DNA of 64,000 nucleotides from Nephrocerus scutellatus (GCA_947095585.1 OX352762.1:95144249-95208248); one strand, 5' to 3'. Counted from the first letter of the stretch, positions 12,500 to 37,715 are shown. Numbers and translations are program-made. Notes: generated from the sequence alone by a model not told the origin.

Positions 12500-13700
12500 G
12501 AATCACCAAGCACGATACATTTTCGATAGTGTCGGGCATTCACAGATAATATGCTCGGACTCATGACTCATCATCCTCTGAGCAAGACCTACATTGCCTC
12601 TGAGCACACAATTTTGTTGAGGTTACATCGCAAGCCACAATGAAATGGTAGAAAACTCACCAGCTTCCTAATGCTATCCATATTTAGATTGCCTCAGCCA
12701 CGCGACGTTATCCCAGTGGGCCAGACGTAGTTTGAGTTCCCAACAATTTATGTGCTATGGCGGCAGCCCAGTTGACACCAGAGTAGGGTTCAGGTCCTAT
12801 GAACGCAGATTCCGAGCCTGCCATAGCTAGTTTATCTGCAGATTTGTTGGCTGCAATTCCCTGATGACCAGGGACTCAACCGAGTTTCACTCTGTTGTCT
12901 GGCAAGATATTGCAGTGCATCATAGCAGTTTTTTGACTGATAATTTCTTCTGATTAATTTCTTTACTAAGGTTAATTCTGGCTCAAATCTCAATGGCATT
13001 GGTATCGGGTCCAAAGACACTAGCTCCAACTCCCAGTTTCCATCTGTGAACCAGATCTCTAGCGCAGAGTGCAGGAACACCATTGCACCAGTTTGCCCGG
13101 TCCAATATTTCTATCTCAAATAACCTGCCGAAACACTACTCCCTGACCATAATGTCCAAGATTGTACAGAACACGTCTCTTTCAGGAATTGAGTCTAGAA
13201 TTTTCAGGTGTACCTGCTTGTCACTGTTTTGTCGCTTTTTTCATAAGCGGTGTTCAAAAGAAATATCAAGATGCATCCCGCCCATCCTCCAACCCAACGA
13301 AAATACCCGTGCCTCAATTTCTAGCTCACGGGTCTACCATTAGACCTATTTTCGGACGTACCAACATATCCAGAGACAGGCAATTCCTTGCAACTTATTT
13401 GTCGTGGTTCGTCCAAGAACTTTCAGCCACCAAACGATGACCGCGAACGTGATAATAGGTCTCACCATATTTTGTATGTATCATTTTAGGATTTAGACCA
13501 CAAATTCTGCAGTAGACGCGTCTACTGCCCCACAAGGCCCTAGTGGCGCGTTGATGGATAGTCATTCTCTGCTGCACCATTCTAAGACGTGTAGTTATGA
13601 GCCTTGCATGACACTAGTGATAGTTGTGCAGTGTTTACCACCACTACCACGCCAAATCGTCTGCATAACCAATGGCAATGTAGCCTGGGGCCCTATCATG
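12500..13700 (-). mobile_element. I-like LINE relic (RT palm and RNase H), minus strand
   Basis: Read on the minus strand, the piece contains the RT active-site block (IAIGYADDLA, about 13680-13650) and a thumb region with LWGSRRVYCRICGLNPKM (about 13540-13480). An RNase H part follows, with FTDG near 13045 and YDALQYLARQ near 12910, then a Cys/His tail (CEDDES near 12570). It is closely related to the plus-strand copy at 48520-49790. RT followed by RNase H is the arrangement of I/LOA-group LINEs; the exact clade is inferred. Multiple frameshifts make it inactive. Confidence 0.65.
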
Positions 13701-14645
13701 ATTTCCGCCGGTAGTCGTAAACTTTTTCGATATCTTCTTTTCGACTCGCTTCCGTATCATGAATTCCGCTTTCAACAAGACTATAAACGCACCCATTAAA
13801 GTCATATAAGCACTCATTTAATGTTAGACTGACTTGACAAACAACTGTCGATCGACAACACAATAAAGAAATGTCAATCGCCTTCTTTTTGTTGGTGAAA
13901 CTTTTTTCGATATCGAAGTAGATGGCGGAAAGGTATCGTGTTTAGTGAATCCAAATTCACGATATAGTGTAAAAATTGTTTCGGTGCGGAAATCCCTATA
14001 CAGCCCCTGATATGTAAAGATCGATTAGAAGATCGTCAATGACTAGTGACTCTAAAAGGGGAGAAAGCACTCATCCCTTAACTGCAGTCAGAGACGCACA
14101 CTCCTCCCGAGGAAGAAATAATATCTCGAATTTCAAGCATAGCCCTTATCCAATGATTTGTCGAGTCTTATATACCTCTGCTTCTGATAACCCTTGCAAT
14201 AGAGTCGTAGCCAGTGTTATACAAGATAGTGAAGGGCACCTGCTGTGCTTTACCTTTCCTGTGCGCAAACTGACTTCAGTGCAGAGGGGTAGACAATTCT
14301 AATCGGCCTCTAATATGAACATCAATAAATCTCAGTAATAATAATTGATGTGTTATCGAAAGCGCCCATGTCGAGGAAGGCATATAGGGCCACTTCCTTG
14401 GAATGAAAAGTTCCTTCTATCTTCTTGACAAGATAGTCACGGGAGTTTAGAACAAATTATGTGGTCGGTGTGTGGCTATAACAAAAATTTTAATAAAGAA
14501 CTTTAACATTTGGTTAATTAATGGATGTAGGACAATATCTTTGCTAAATGAAACAAACATTACTCGCCATTGAACGGCACTTAAACAGCCCTGTCAAAAA
14601 TTTGCATCAAAATCAAAAAGATTTCCACTGTGTATCGAGCACGTG
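13700..14645. other. No gene recognised
   Basis: Mixed sequence between two LINE relics. A stretch at about 13905-13985 (aaggtatcgtgtttag, tgtaaaaattgttt) resembles 12035-12100, so it is probably repeat debris. Confidence 0.35.
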
Positions 14646-14649
14646 CGGG

Positions 14650-17062
14650 CGGTGACACATCAGCAGAAAAAGGGGGAATAACACAGAATGCTCTAGAATT
14701 GCAGGTTTCCGTAACTATCTCTGACTGGTGGAAGTGCGATCAAACCTCCACGTGGTGGCCGCTGGTAATTTTCCTCCAATGCAGGAAAAGCTGAATGATC
14801 GGGCTAGTCCCTTCAAAGTAAGGTTGGCGCGGGGCCAATAACCTCGCCTGTAAAAAATTATTATTACGGAACGACGATGACCACGGCAACGAAAACGGCT
14901 AAACGATTTAAGAATTTTCTCATGGAACGTACGCTCACTGTATAGAGCTCGAGCTGCACAGCAGCTGGCCGATACCCTGTCTAAATAATTATAAGGCTGA
15001 CATAACAGCAATCTAGGAGATGCGGTGAACAGGGAATGGTGTCTTACAAAAATCAGAATATGACATATATTACAGCTGTCATGCAAGTCATCATGTGCTC
15101 GGGGTGGGGTTTCTAGTCAGCAAAAGAATGAAACCCACCGTTATCGGCTTTAATGCAGTAAATGAACGGCTATGCACCCTTCGCGTGCGGGGCAAATTTA
15201 AAAACATAAGCCTCATAAACGTTCACGCACCTACAGAGGATTCCCCAGATGATGAAAAAGAAGAATTCTCTGAATCAGTCGAACGGGAACTCCATGCCTG
15301 CCCTCAGTATGATGTAAAAATCATTCTGGGGGATATAAATGCTAAAAAAGTTAGGGAGCCAGTATTCAGACAGTACATTGGCACCCATAGCTTACACGAC
15401 AACACTAATGACAATCGACAATGACTCATAGAGATGGCAGCAAGCAATAATTTGGTCGTTGCGACTACAAGGTTTGCGCGTAAAAATATCCACAAAGCCA
15501 CCTATGTATCTCCCGATGTAGCCACTCGCCACCAGATAGACCGCCGCCACAACCCGAACCTGATGACGGTACGAACGTACCGAGGTGCCAACGTCGACTC
15601 GGACCACTATCTTGTTGGTATGGTGCTCCGAGCGCGGATTGCATCATCACGGAAGACTGCATCCGCGAATCAGATTCGAGTCAACACGGCTGCCCTTCGC
15701 AATGAAGAGACCAGAAACAACTACGGTCAAGCGATAGGACTCACCCTAAATGCAGGGAGAGTAAGTCCTGGGGTTGAGATGTCGGGCGTATGAGAAATGG
15801 ACACGCCTTAAAAATCATTAGAACCAATCTCATAAAACGCGGGCACGAAAAGATGAATATAAAGAGCTCAGAAGATATGAAAAAACAGTTCACCGGCGAA
15901 AGAAAGCAGCCTGTGAGAAGAATCGTCCGTGAACTGGAACAGTACAGAGAGCAAGGACCGCACCACGTGCGGAAGTTCTACCAAAGGGTCAGCGGTATGA
16001 CGCAATATACACCGCGTTGCATATACTGCAAAGACAAAGAAGGTAATCTGATCGCCGATCTTAAAGGCATCTTAGAGCGATGGGAAGAGCACTTTCATGA
16101 GTTGCTAAATGGCCAGCTAACTGAGGAATTGAAGGCTCCACCAATGACCGAAGATCATACTATGCTGCCGCCACCAAGCATAGACGAAGTTAGCAGAGCG
16201 ATAAATCGGCTGAAAAATAATAAGGCCCCGGGATCTGATGGGCCCCACAATACACAAAGCAATTCATAAAATATTAATGCAAGTATGGGGAAGAAGAAGT
16301 TATGCCAAAAGATTGGCGAAAAGGGCTTCCCTGTGCCCCATACATAAGAAGGGAGATATAACAAAATGCAGCAATTATCGTGGTATAACGTTGTTGAGTA
16401 CCGCGTATAAGATTTTCTCCTCTATCCTTCAAGACAGGATAGCCCCATACGCTAAAGTCATCATTGGTCCATACCAGTATCGCTTCATCCCAGGCAAATC
16501 AAAAACTGATCAGATTTGAACCCTAAGGCAGGTGATGGAAAAATTAAAGTTTCCAAACTCACTACAACATATTTTTATAGACTTTAAAGCCGCTTATGAT
16601 AGTATAGCCAGAGTAGAACTTTATAAACCCATGAGAGAATTCGGCATCCCAAATAAACTGACACCTCTTAGCCGCGTTCGAGAGAAAAGTCTTACGGAGA
16701 ATTGTTGGCCCCGTATGTGAGGAAGGACGATTCCAGAGACTATATAATGATGAGATCTACGAGCGTTACCGCGATGTCGACATCGTGAAGAAAATTAAGC
16801 TCGGTAGGCTCCGTTGGGCCGGACACCTAGCTCGCATGAGCGAAGAGGATCCTGCTCGGAAAGTTCTTTGCGGTAGGATTTATGGAACACAACAGCGATT
16901 CCGGCCAAGCCTACGCTGGAAGGATGGCGTAGACCAGGACGCCCAGAGTTTAGGGATACCAAACTGGATGTCATCGGCTCGAAATCGGGACCGGTGGAGA
17001 GACTTTTTGCGCGAGGCCAGGACCGGACCCCGGTTGTAGAGCCAAATATGATGGTCGATCAC
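14650..17062 (+). mobile_element. RTE-type LINE relic, longest copy
   Basis: From about 14650 the sequence matches the partial copy at the right window edge (63730-64000), which marks the 5' region. An AP-endonuclease domain follows: the start is frameshifted near 14930-15090, then NVHAPTEDSPDDEKEEF and ILGDINAKK (family usual GDFNAK) at 15095-15424. RT fingers run about 16155-16650 (NRLKNNKAPGSDG, KGDITKCSNYRGITLLST, FIDFKAAYDSIARVELYK). The C-terminal GRLRWAGHLARMSEED and RWKDGVDQDAQSLGIPNW are at 16785-17039. This domain order is that of RTE-clade elements. The YADD palm and most of the thumb are deleted near 16665, and frames are broken at several points. Confidence 0.8.
15095..15424 (+). 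pseudogene. RTE AP-endonuclease fragment
   Basis: A 109-codon open stretch carries the middle of the apurinic-endonuclease-like domain that nicks target DNA for target-primed reverse transcription. The block NVHAPTEDSPDDEKEEF and the metal-site region ILGDINAKK are visible. The first catalytic Glu block upstream is out of frame and degraded, and the closing SDH-type block appears after a frame change as SDHYLVGMVLRAR (about 15600). The frame ends in a stop at about 15424. It is a fragment only. Confidence 0.7.
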
Positions 17063-17069
17063 TTGCTGA

Positions 17070-18143
17070 AAATGTGCACTTGCAGGTAAACTTTTTTTAT
17101 GCTTTATATAAGGGACGAACACATTTTTTTTTAAATATTTTTGGAGTTTTTATTTGATTTGATTTGTTTTTCCTAAAAATCTTCTCTTGGTTTATTTTGT
17201 TGTTGATGTAGCTGTTGCGGTGATGGTCAAATGTTCATTTTCCAACAATATTTGTTGTTTCTCTTTTTTTTTAGTTTAGTTTGTAGTTTTGTTTTATTAT
17301 TGTAGTACATAATATAATGTGACTTTATTTGTGTGTTAAATAATATTATAATTAATACAATTTTTGCATAATAAAATGTCTTAATTTTAATCCATTAAAG
17401 TTAAACGACAAAAACTATTGGGGCAATAATGACGATGACATGAAATCTAAGGGATATTAGGAGATCTGGGTGAAAACTGAATCGTCTGTTCTGTTTCGTA
17501 TTGAGAAGACGACGAAGGCGTTTGTGGAGCGGAAAATATTACTATATGAGTATACACAAACATTTATACAATGTATATTTAACTTAGAAAATGTATGTAA
17601 AGGTAAACCGATTTTCGAAAAAAAAAATAGGACAACTGGCGCACAAATAAAAAAAATGTAATCAATTTGTTGTAAGGAATGATTGTGAACGAGGGGGAAT
17701 AAGAGGACTTGGTTTCTTGTTTTCCGTTTTACGCTTTAACTCTTTTGTTGTTTTAAAATTAATAAATGTAAACAAACTTATTTTATAATAAATGTTCTTT
17801 TCTTATTTCATTTTCCATGTGATAATAGGAAAAATAATATTATTAATTTTTAAGTTTTCCTTTTCTCAGCATTCTCTTTTGCATTTATGCGCGCACATAT
17901 GCATACCACTACGGTTTTTTTTTTCTATCCCTTTCTACGACTTTTGTTTTTCATCTGCTTTGTTAAAAATTATATTGAATATTATTTTAGTTATCAATTT
18001 TGTTTTGTTTTTCTGTTTTTTTTCTCCTTTTTTTTGTTTTATATGAAATATCCATTTTCTTTCTTTCGTTTAATTTTTTACTTTGATTTTTCTTTCTCAC
18101 AAATAAAAAATATTAATAATGAGTAAAATAGAATATCTGCCGT
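17070..18143 (-). other. AT-rich stretch holding the likely Mapmodulin 3' UTR
   Basis: Downstream of the Mapmodulin stop on the minus strand the DNA is strongly A/T biased with long T runs and no plausible coding region. Part of it must be 3' UTR, but I cannot place the polyadenylation site. The open frames on the plus strand here (17792-18126) are low-complexity Phe-rich translations and are not genes. Confidence 0.45.
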
Positions 18144-30558
<12,415 letters not shown>

Positions 30559-30559
30559 T

Positions 30560-32580
30560 TTTTCTCGTATTGGCACGATAGGTATGAAGGGCACGCACGC
30601 CAACGGGCTTTTATACGGGGCACACAAATTAACTTCAAAGAACAAAAACCGAAGAAATAAAAAAGATGAATAACTTTCACGTTTTTGCTTCCGTATTTTT
30701 ATTTAGTCTGTATTTTTCGTTTGATATTTCTGTCGATAGCAGTCTTTGCAACAAGATAAGAAGGTACGAGTGAAATTTAACAAAATAATACAAAACTATT
30801 TATTACAAATGTAAACTAAAGTTATTTTAATTACAAGAAATAGAATCTTACCTGTTTTTCTTGAATTGGAAAGAGGATTTCTCTTTGCGACGCAAGGAAA
30901 TTTAATTTCGCACTAGCCTGGCTGTTGCAATTTATCCCACTTTGTTGCCACAAGTTGCGTTGCGTTGTGCGGCAATTAAAAAAATGTACAGACTGATAAA
31001 ATAATACGTTTTCCAATTAACAATTCTACAACGACTTCGGTTTAATTTTAAAACACTTTCTTAAATACTTATCAGAAAAAACACGCTCTTAGTTCACTCT
31101 ATCTGTACAAATTACAAATAGCAGGGCGCAAAAGTTTTTACGAAGCAGACAAACTATTGCCGACGATGGGCACGCAAGAAATATAATAGCGTTTCAATTT
31201 CGCTGATGTTCCATTTGTCTTCTTGTAAGCTCAGCGAGATTACGATTATTGACCGCAGCGAATGGAATGTGTTCCGGTTCATTTCCTCGTTGTATGGTGC
31301 ACCTCTTTGATGACACCGGCGAAATTGAATTTAGACTTTCGTTTAGTTTTGTTTGGTGGAATTTTTGCGCGTTCCTGTGAATTTTTTTTAACGACGTTTG
31401 TCAAACACAAAAAAATTTGGCCCTTTTTTTGACGTTGGAAAAGTCCGAGTTCCGAGATATCCGATAAATCCGATAATTTTTTTCTCTAATCAGCGCTGTC
31501 AGATCATAAAAAGTATCTGCTGTTTTTTTATGTCGTATTTTTTTTTGTTTTAGAAATCTGCGTTCGAGCTCTGATTTTTTCTCGAAAAAGCGAACACGAA
31601 AGCCGAGATCTTTTGTTTACATTAGCTGCGTTGCTTTGGCTAATCCAGCTTGGCTTGCAACAACAATCGCATAAGCATAAAGCCGAAAATAAATCCAAAA
31701 AGTTTTTAGGATTTAAAACTAAAGCCATTTTATAGTACTGGTGCTCACCGTAAGGCGCTAAAGCCAAAAGCTGTTGCTTTGTAAAGCCAAGCCCGCTTTG
31801 CTAAAGCAACGCATGTGTTGTTGTTGTTGCAGTTAATGAATAGAGAAGGAAATCTCCCAAAATATCAAGATCTGTTAGAGGGGAAATCCAATCTATCGTA
31901 GATTGGTTTTTTGGAAAAAAGGAACTACTTGACAACCAAAAAATCAATTTTTTTAAAAGACGAAATTAGTATCAGAGAAAAGTTTTACTTTTCACCTGAA
32001 TGCTCCATAGTAGTCGACATGTCTCATATTTAAAGAGCCAAACAAGTACAACTGTCAAGAAATGTTCTGTATATATTTTCAGAGTAAAAAGATCATATTC
32101 GAGAATTATCGAAGCGTAAAAAAACGCTTCGTAAAAATTTTTTTTCGGAGAATAAAAAAAAACAACAGATCTGAGTTCTGACAGTTAAATTGTGTCTACA
32201 AGTACTCCGAAGGTAAAAAACACAGTCAATAGCATGCTCTCACAATGGAAAAACCTAAGACTTAAGACATATGGATATTGGTCTTGTAAAAAAAAAAATT
32301 TTTTTGTTATGTTGGAAATCCATATAATCCTGTAAGTATTTAGTTTTTACATTGTGAGAGCAGCATTAGCTGCATTTCATTGGCAACGGAACAGGAGTAG
32401 GAGTTTGTAGGAATGAGATAATTCTATTTTGCTATTTGCAAGCAACCTCACCAACAAAATTAATTTAATTTGTAACTTTGCCTCTTCAGTATTTTAGTCG
32501 TTGATGATTTTTCCCCATTTTGAGGGAATTTTCATTATTTTAATAAAAATAAAGAAATTATTTAATCAGAAGAAAACACC
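30560..32580. other. Upstream region of Mapmodulin; repeat debris at 31500-31930
   Basis: Holds the putative 5' UTR and promoter of Mapmodulin. About 31560-31620 (gaaatctgcgttcgagc, cgaacacgaaagccgag) and 31870-31920 (ggggaaatccaatctatcg) recur in inverted order at 42530-42720 inside a MITE, so this part is an old relative of that element. Confidence 0.5.
30852..31016 (-). other. Possible 5' UTR exon of Mapmodulin
   Basis: A donor-like sequence AACAG|gtaagattct (GT at 30851-30850) nearly repeats the exon 1 donor context (CAG|gtaagattgt) about 340 bp upstream of it. An untranslated first exon ending at 30852 is plausible. The transcription start and the matching acceptor (between 30559 and 30849) cannot be fixed from sequence. 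Confidence 0.3.
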
Positions 32581-32584
32581 AACC

Positions 32585-32715
32585 AAAAGTATTTTTCACG
32601 GTGCCACCTCTCGCGTCTGACAAACAATTGAGAGTAATAACTTGTCACGGAAAGTTTCTCAATTCGTCGTTCGAAGAAGCTAGACCTTGGACCGCAACGG
32701 ACTGTCTCGCCGACT
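32585..32715 (+). mobile_element. tRNA-derived SINE, copy B (3' part, plus)
   Basis: Contains aaaagtatttttcacggtg, then gagagtaataacttgtcacg and gaccgcaacggactgtctcg. This is the SINE body and tail in plus orientation. The tRNA-like head is missing, so the copy is 5'-truncated. Confidence 0.7.
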
Positions 32716-32762
32716 ATTTTTTTTATTTTTTAATGACATCATAACAAAACTGTGGGACTGTA

Positions 32763-34159
32763 TAGTGATGGGCGAAATTGGTTAATTTTCTAACCAAGAT
32801 CGAATTGGCTTTTTATATTAACCAGGTTATTAACCAGTTTGACAGTTGATTAATTTTATAGAAACTGAGAATGTGTCATGAGTAGACAATTTTATTTTAG
32901 ATTATGCTATAAAATGCTGAAGAACAAGGGACAAGAGCTAATACACAAATATAACGAACGCCGAAAAACTGTTGCAATACAACTGTTTAGAAATAGATGC
33001 TGATTTGCATTAGATTTTCTTGAGATGGAGCGGGTTTTTCTTAATTCCTTGCTGGATCCCAAAAGATGATGGAGCATAATTTATTGACGAAGTCGGATGT
33101 GTTACGATTGCTGTTCTCTCGCTTGATTGGCCTTGTAATTGTCTTGCTGCTACTATGCTTCTACTTTCCGGCTTTTTGGAAGCGCTGGATAATACCGCCG
33201 TAACCGTAGGATGCCTTCTGGTGAGGTGTCTTTTTAAGTTAGTAATGACTCTCCTTTTATATCTCACTTTTACACAGGACACATCTGGCTTTATTACCTT
33301 TGACTTTCAGTAAAATGTAGCCAAATTTCACTACGCCATTTTATATTATATTATGGTAAATCGTTAAAAAGTTGTATAGGAAAAAACTTGGTTATAAATA
33401 TATTTAAAATTTAAATTAAAATTCAAAAACTATTCTTTAAACTATCTGACAGGGTTTAGAGATGGAAATTTTTTTACGAGCTGTCACTTTACTGTTCAAA
33501 TGCTGAATGACTTATTTCGTATACGACCTTTCTATTAATAGCAAATTATTCAGTGACAGCGAGCGCAAAATATTAAAATCGAGTGAATGCCTGTAATTAA
33601 ATGATTTTGTGGTTTTTCTTATTTCATTCATAAAATGACTATTGACCCAACGAAGCAAATAATTAAAAATGGGATTTCCCTGTTTTCAGTATATCACTAA
33701 AAAGTTCATCCAGGTCTCTTTTCATTCATAAATTGACATTTGACTGCAATTACGAAATTTGTATACCTGTTTTCAGTATATCACTACAAAGGTCATCCAG
33801 GCACTCATTTAGTTGCCTTTTTTACTGTCCGTAATTAGTATCAACCCTTCCTTTTCCCACTCATTAAAAATCATACGTTGGTTAGTTCGACAGTTCGATA
33901 ATGGTTAGTTCATGAATGAAGCACATAAGAACGAAAAAAAGGAAGTGAACGTATGAGCAACCGGTTCTTTTGCTAAGCAGTTCAGTGAACGAATAAGCAA
34001 GTCGTTCCTTTTTAACATGTTCTTTTGCTAACCAGTTCAGTGAACGAATTAGCAAGTCGTTCCTTTTTAACCTTTTTTTTTGCGAACCAGTTCGGTCATT
34101 TCGATCTTTTGAGTGATCAGGTTAAAATGATTTGGTTAGATCTATTGCGCCCGTCAATA
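32763..34159 (-). mobile_element. hAT-type element relic with BED zinc-finger remnant
   Basis: The left terminus tagtgatgggcgaaattgg and the right terminus (reverse complement tattgacgggcgcaat, 34144-34159) have the hAT form (C)AGNGNTGGGC. The minus strand at 33282-33010 encodes a BED-type finger end (CVKVRYKRRVITNLKRHLTR, then RHP), the usual N-terminal DNA-binding domain of hAT transposases. The catalytic core is absent. The interior has repeats of cagttcagtgaacgaa/agcaagtcgttcc (33965-34070). A related copy in opposite orientation lies at 46030-47132. Confidence 0.65.
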
Positions 34160-34439
34160 ATAAATAAACACGTCAGTACAGCGAACACAGCGGAATTGCA
34201 CTCCAGTTAATTTCCAAATATCAGACAAATTCCACAGGTTCATCTTATTAGCAACTACATCGTGCAAGTAGTTTCGCCAGGAAATTTTGTCATAATTTGT
34301 ATTAGCTTTAGTTTTCAATTGATCAATCAAGTGAAGTTTTTCACCTTGCAAAATAATTTTTTTCAATAAAATTATGTAATTTTCTAACGCAGCGCTACCA
34401 GGTTTTCTTATTTTAACAAAATAGCAAACTATTATTTAT

Positions 34440-34716
34440 AATAAATAATAAAATTCGGCACGACAGACCATTGTGGTCCAAGGCCTAGCTTTTCGCAACC
34501 ATTTTGTGTTGAGTATGTGTATTTTTGCACAGTATAATGCCGGATCCGAACGACGAATTGAGAAGTTTTCCGTGACAAGTTATTACTCTCGGAACGTTTG
34601 TCACCCATTTGCGAGAGGTGGGACACCGTGAAAAATACTTTTAGTGTTACTGGGATTCGAACCAAGAACCCCTTGCTCAGAAGTCCATGCTCTTATCCAC
34701 TGAGTCTCGGCGCCCA
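34440..34716 (-). mobile_element. tRNA-derived SINE, copy C
   Basis: The minus strand starts gggcgccgagactcagtgga, then taagagcatggacttctgag and the B box ggttcgaatcc. The body follows to gtcgtgccgaatt and a tail of tattatttattat. The head resembles a tRNA with a TCT-like anticodon region (possibly tRNA-Arg; inference). Confidence 0.8.
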
Positions 34717-34719
34717 CAA

Positions 34720-36335
34720 ACTATTATATATACAATTCCAAAAAATGCATAAAAACATTAGATATTGTGACGAAATTCTGGCTTTCGAGTTCGTAAAGGA
34801 TTTTGCAAATAAAACATAACACAAGTTTATTAATTTACAAATAAGAACTTTAATTCACAAACAGTAATAATAACTCAAGTTCACAATTTATATTCGTGAT
34901 TACTTTTCACAGTACACAAAAACACTTAAGATACTAGTACTTGACAATAATTCTCTTAGGTTATAGCTTTATAACTTTACAATAACTTTTACAACTGCAC
35001 TGGTTAAATTCCAAACAACTAATCATCTTACTTCGGCCTAACGCCTTTATTTATACTCAATCATAAGCTTCCGGAAACTCCTAATATTGTAGACAGAAAT
35101 ATCCAGAAAATTGTACCATTATTCCCTTATTTACAACCAACGACACTTATATGTCATGAGTCATCTCCTAAAAATAGACTTCATGTTCAATCATGTTCTG
35201 TTACAAAAACCGGGCAAACCGCACAAACCGGTTTGATTACTTGTTTGACCAGTACACAATGATTCAAACTTGCAGGAAGTTACATTTCAAATAATCTAAT
35301 AGTCTTAACCTAAAAGTATGCTTCATATTTAGTATGCAGTATTTTCTTAGTTCTAATTTTAGTATTTATTTTTAGTACATTGCGATTTATCTAGGATTTG
35401 AACCAACTACTCTACTTTATTTACATTGCGATTTATCTTAGGATTATAATTCTATTATATGCGCTACTAACTACTTTTCGTAACAATATCTAAGGAAATG
35501 CGTATCATGACCACCTTGACCAGGAGTCGGACCACCTTCAAAATATGACGAAACCCTACTCGTTATGGTATTAAACCCTTACGCTAAGGTTGAACGTGAT
35601 CAGATGAACGGCGTGGAAACGTATAAAGGACAAACAAAAAAATTGTATTTAAATAATATAAACCTCAAAAATTAAAAACGAAATTGGAAGTTTGCTTGAG
35701 AAGACTTGGCCAACCCTTTGAAAATCCACAAAGCAGAATTTGATAAGCCTTTCGGCTCGATAGTTCGAAATTTGTCTTTTTCGCGAAAACTTGTGGTACT
35801 TGAGCAAATTTATTCTTTTGACAAAAAAATTTGAATTTGGAATAAAACAAATTTTGACTTTAAGTTTGCTGCAATTTTATTTTTTCACTAAATAATATTA
35901 ATGAGGCTTTTGTTTGATTATACCCCTTGTTTGACTCGAGGTCTGCGCAATAAGGGCTTTCAGAAGAGAGGACTCTCAAAGCCCTAACTCCTTAATCGTT
36001 ATACCGTAGTTTAGCCAAGTATATATTTACATTTAAACTGGTTCCCATAATTCATTTTACAATCATATTTTTCCGTTTCAATAAGATATCCGACGTCTTT
36101 GAAAGGGGGTTTTACTGTACATATATTTATTTAGACGTTTAAAAATGTCACTTAGAGCATGTTCATTAGCTGTATTTCATTGGAATAAATTATTACGTAA
36201 AAAGCTTATAAGCCTCAATAGTGGCCTCATCAAAGTGACTTTGCTTGCAGGCGGTGTTATCCCCTGATCAGTTCGCAGTGTTTGCTCCCAAATAATTTGG
36301 TATAAAAAAATATGGTAAAAAAAAAAATTTCCAGG
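34720..36335. other. No gene recognised; Helitron-like debris near 35515-35640
   Basis: About 35515-35610 (minus) corresponds to 44710-44820 (plus): both contain cgtcatattttg and a dyad around actc(c)/gagt with aggtcaagg. The remainder is AT-rich with no coding signal. Confidence 0.4.
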
Positions 36336-36349
36336 TTTTAGTTGAAAAA

Positions 36350-36785
36350 AATCTATCGTATTAGCAACATTTTTATTCCTTCAGAAAAGACTTCGAATGT
36401 CCTCATCTCCATCACCAACGTACCAGCGGCAGTAATTAGTTTTAGTAATCGATGTGCGCTGGTGTGGCCAAAGCTGTTATTTGACGCGTGAATATTTCGA
36501 AAAGCTTTCAATCCCATTTGTTTAATCGTTGGATATCTACGAAAATAATGCAAAAAAAAAAACAATTTAAATTTTGGATATAAGGTAATCTGTAATAACA
36601 AAAGAAATTATAAAAAAGGAACACCAAATAATTTGCAACAGCCAGTGAGAGGGCGTGACTATTTCCTGCATTACAATTAGCGACAGGAGGAGGAGGCGGA
36701 CATTTTAGTATCGAATCACTACCATTTTCTGTGCGACTTTGGCGTGACTTTAACTGCTGCTGCTCCAAACTTATGTCTCAATAAG
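36350..36785 (-). CDS. Possible exons of an unassigned host gene
   Basis: On the minus strand, 36540-36353 is open from a good acceptor (attttcgtag) to a TAG stop and encodes YPTIKQMGLKAFRNIHASNN, then SFGHTSAHRLLKLITAAGTL and a short tail. Upstream, about 36770-36620 encodes SLEQQQLKSRQSRTENGSDS, then ILKCPPPPPVANCNAGNSHA. The composition looks coding, but I find no clean donor joining the two and no family match. It may be an old gene fragment or chance. Confidence 0.25.
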
Positions 36786-36838
36786 AGAATTATAAAAATT
36801 ATTTTGTTTTTCCAATTACTTTAAGTACACTACTAGAC

Positions 36839-37715
36839 GGGACCGATGTTAGTGCCGATTCCATGGTTTTTGGGGTTGAGTTGAATGGTGATGTTAAGAC
36901 AGCTCTAGGGGAATGGGGTCGATAACTGAGAGGGGGGGACCGATGTTAGAGTCGATTCCATGGTTTTTGAGATCCTGAGTTGAATGGTGATGGTAAGACA
37001 GCTCTAGGGGGATGGGGTCGTTAACTGAGGGGGGTGGGTGACCGATGTTAGTGTCGATTCCATGGGTTTTAAGGTCGCTGAGTTGAATGGTGATGGTAAG
37101 ACAGCTCTATGGGTGATGGGTTCGATAACTGAGTGGGAGGGGGGGGGGGGTGACCGATGTTAGTGTCTATTCCATGGTTTTCGGGTCGCTGAGTTGAATG
37201 ATGATAGTAAGACAGCTCTAGGGGGGTGGGGTCGATAACTGTGGGGGGGGGTGACCGATGTTAGTGTCTATTCCATGGTTTTCGAAGTCGCTGAGTTAAA
37301 TGATGATGCTAAGACAGCCCTAGATGGATGTGGTAGATAATTGAAGGGGGTGACCGATATAAGTGTCGATTCTATACTTTTTGGGGTCGCTGAGTTGAAT
37401 GGTGATGGTAAGACAACTCTAGGGGAATGGGGTCGATAACTGAGGGGGGGGGGGTTAACCGATATTAGTGTCTATTCTATAGTTTTTGGAATCGCTGAGT
37501 AGAATGGTGATGCTAAGACAGCCCTATAGGGATGGAATAGATAAGTGAGGTGGATGACCGATATTAGTGTCCATTCACTCACTGAGTCACTGAGATGAAT
37601 AGTGTTGGTAGGACACTTCTATGGGTGAGTTGTTTTTCCGGAGGGGGAAGGGTGACAGATATTATTATCGATCCGATAGTTTTCGGGATCGCTGAGATGA
37701 ATAGTGATGCTTAGA
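36839..37715 (+). repeat. Tandem array of about 8 units, period about 105 bp
   Basis: Each unit contains gaccgatgttagtgtcgatt, ccatggtttt, cgctgagttgaatggtgatg, gtaagacagctctagggg and a variable G run (up to about 13 G). Units diverge towards the right. A single further unit is at 39783-39895, next to another Helitron relic, which links the repeat to that family. Confidence 0.85.

Noticed and set aside
17792..18126. Long Phe/Ile-rich open frames on the plus strand
   Set aside because: Low-complexity translation of T-rich DNA opposite the likely Mapmodulin 3' UTR; no start context or homology.
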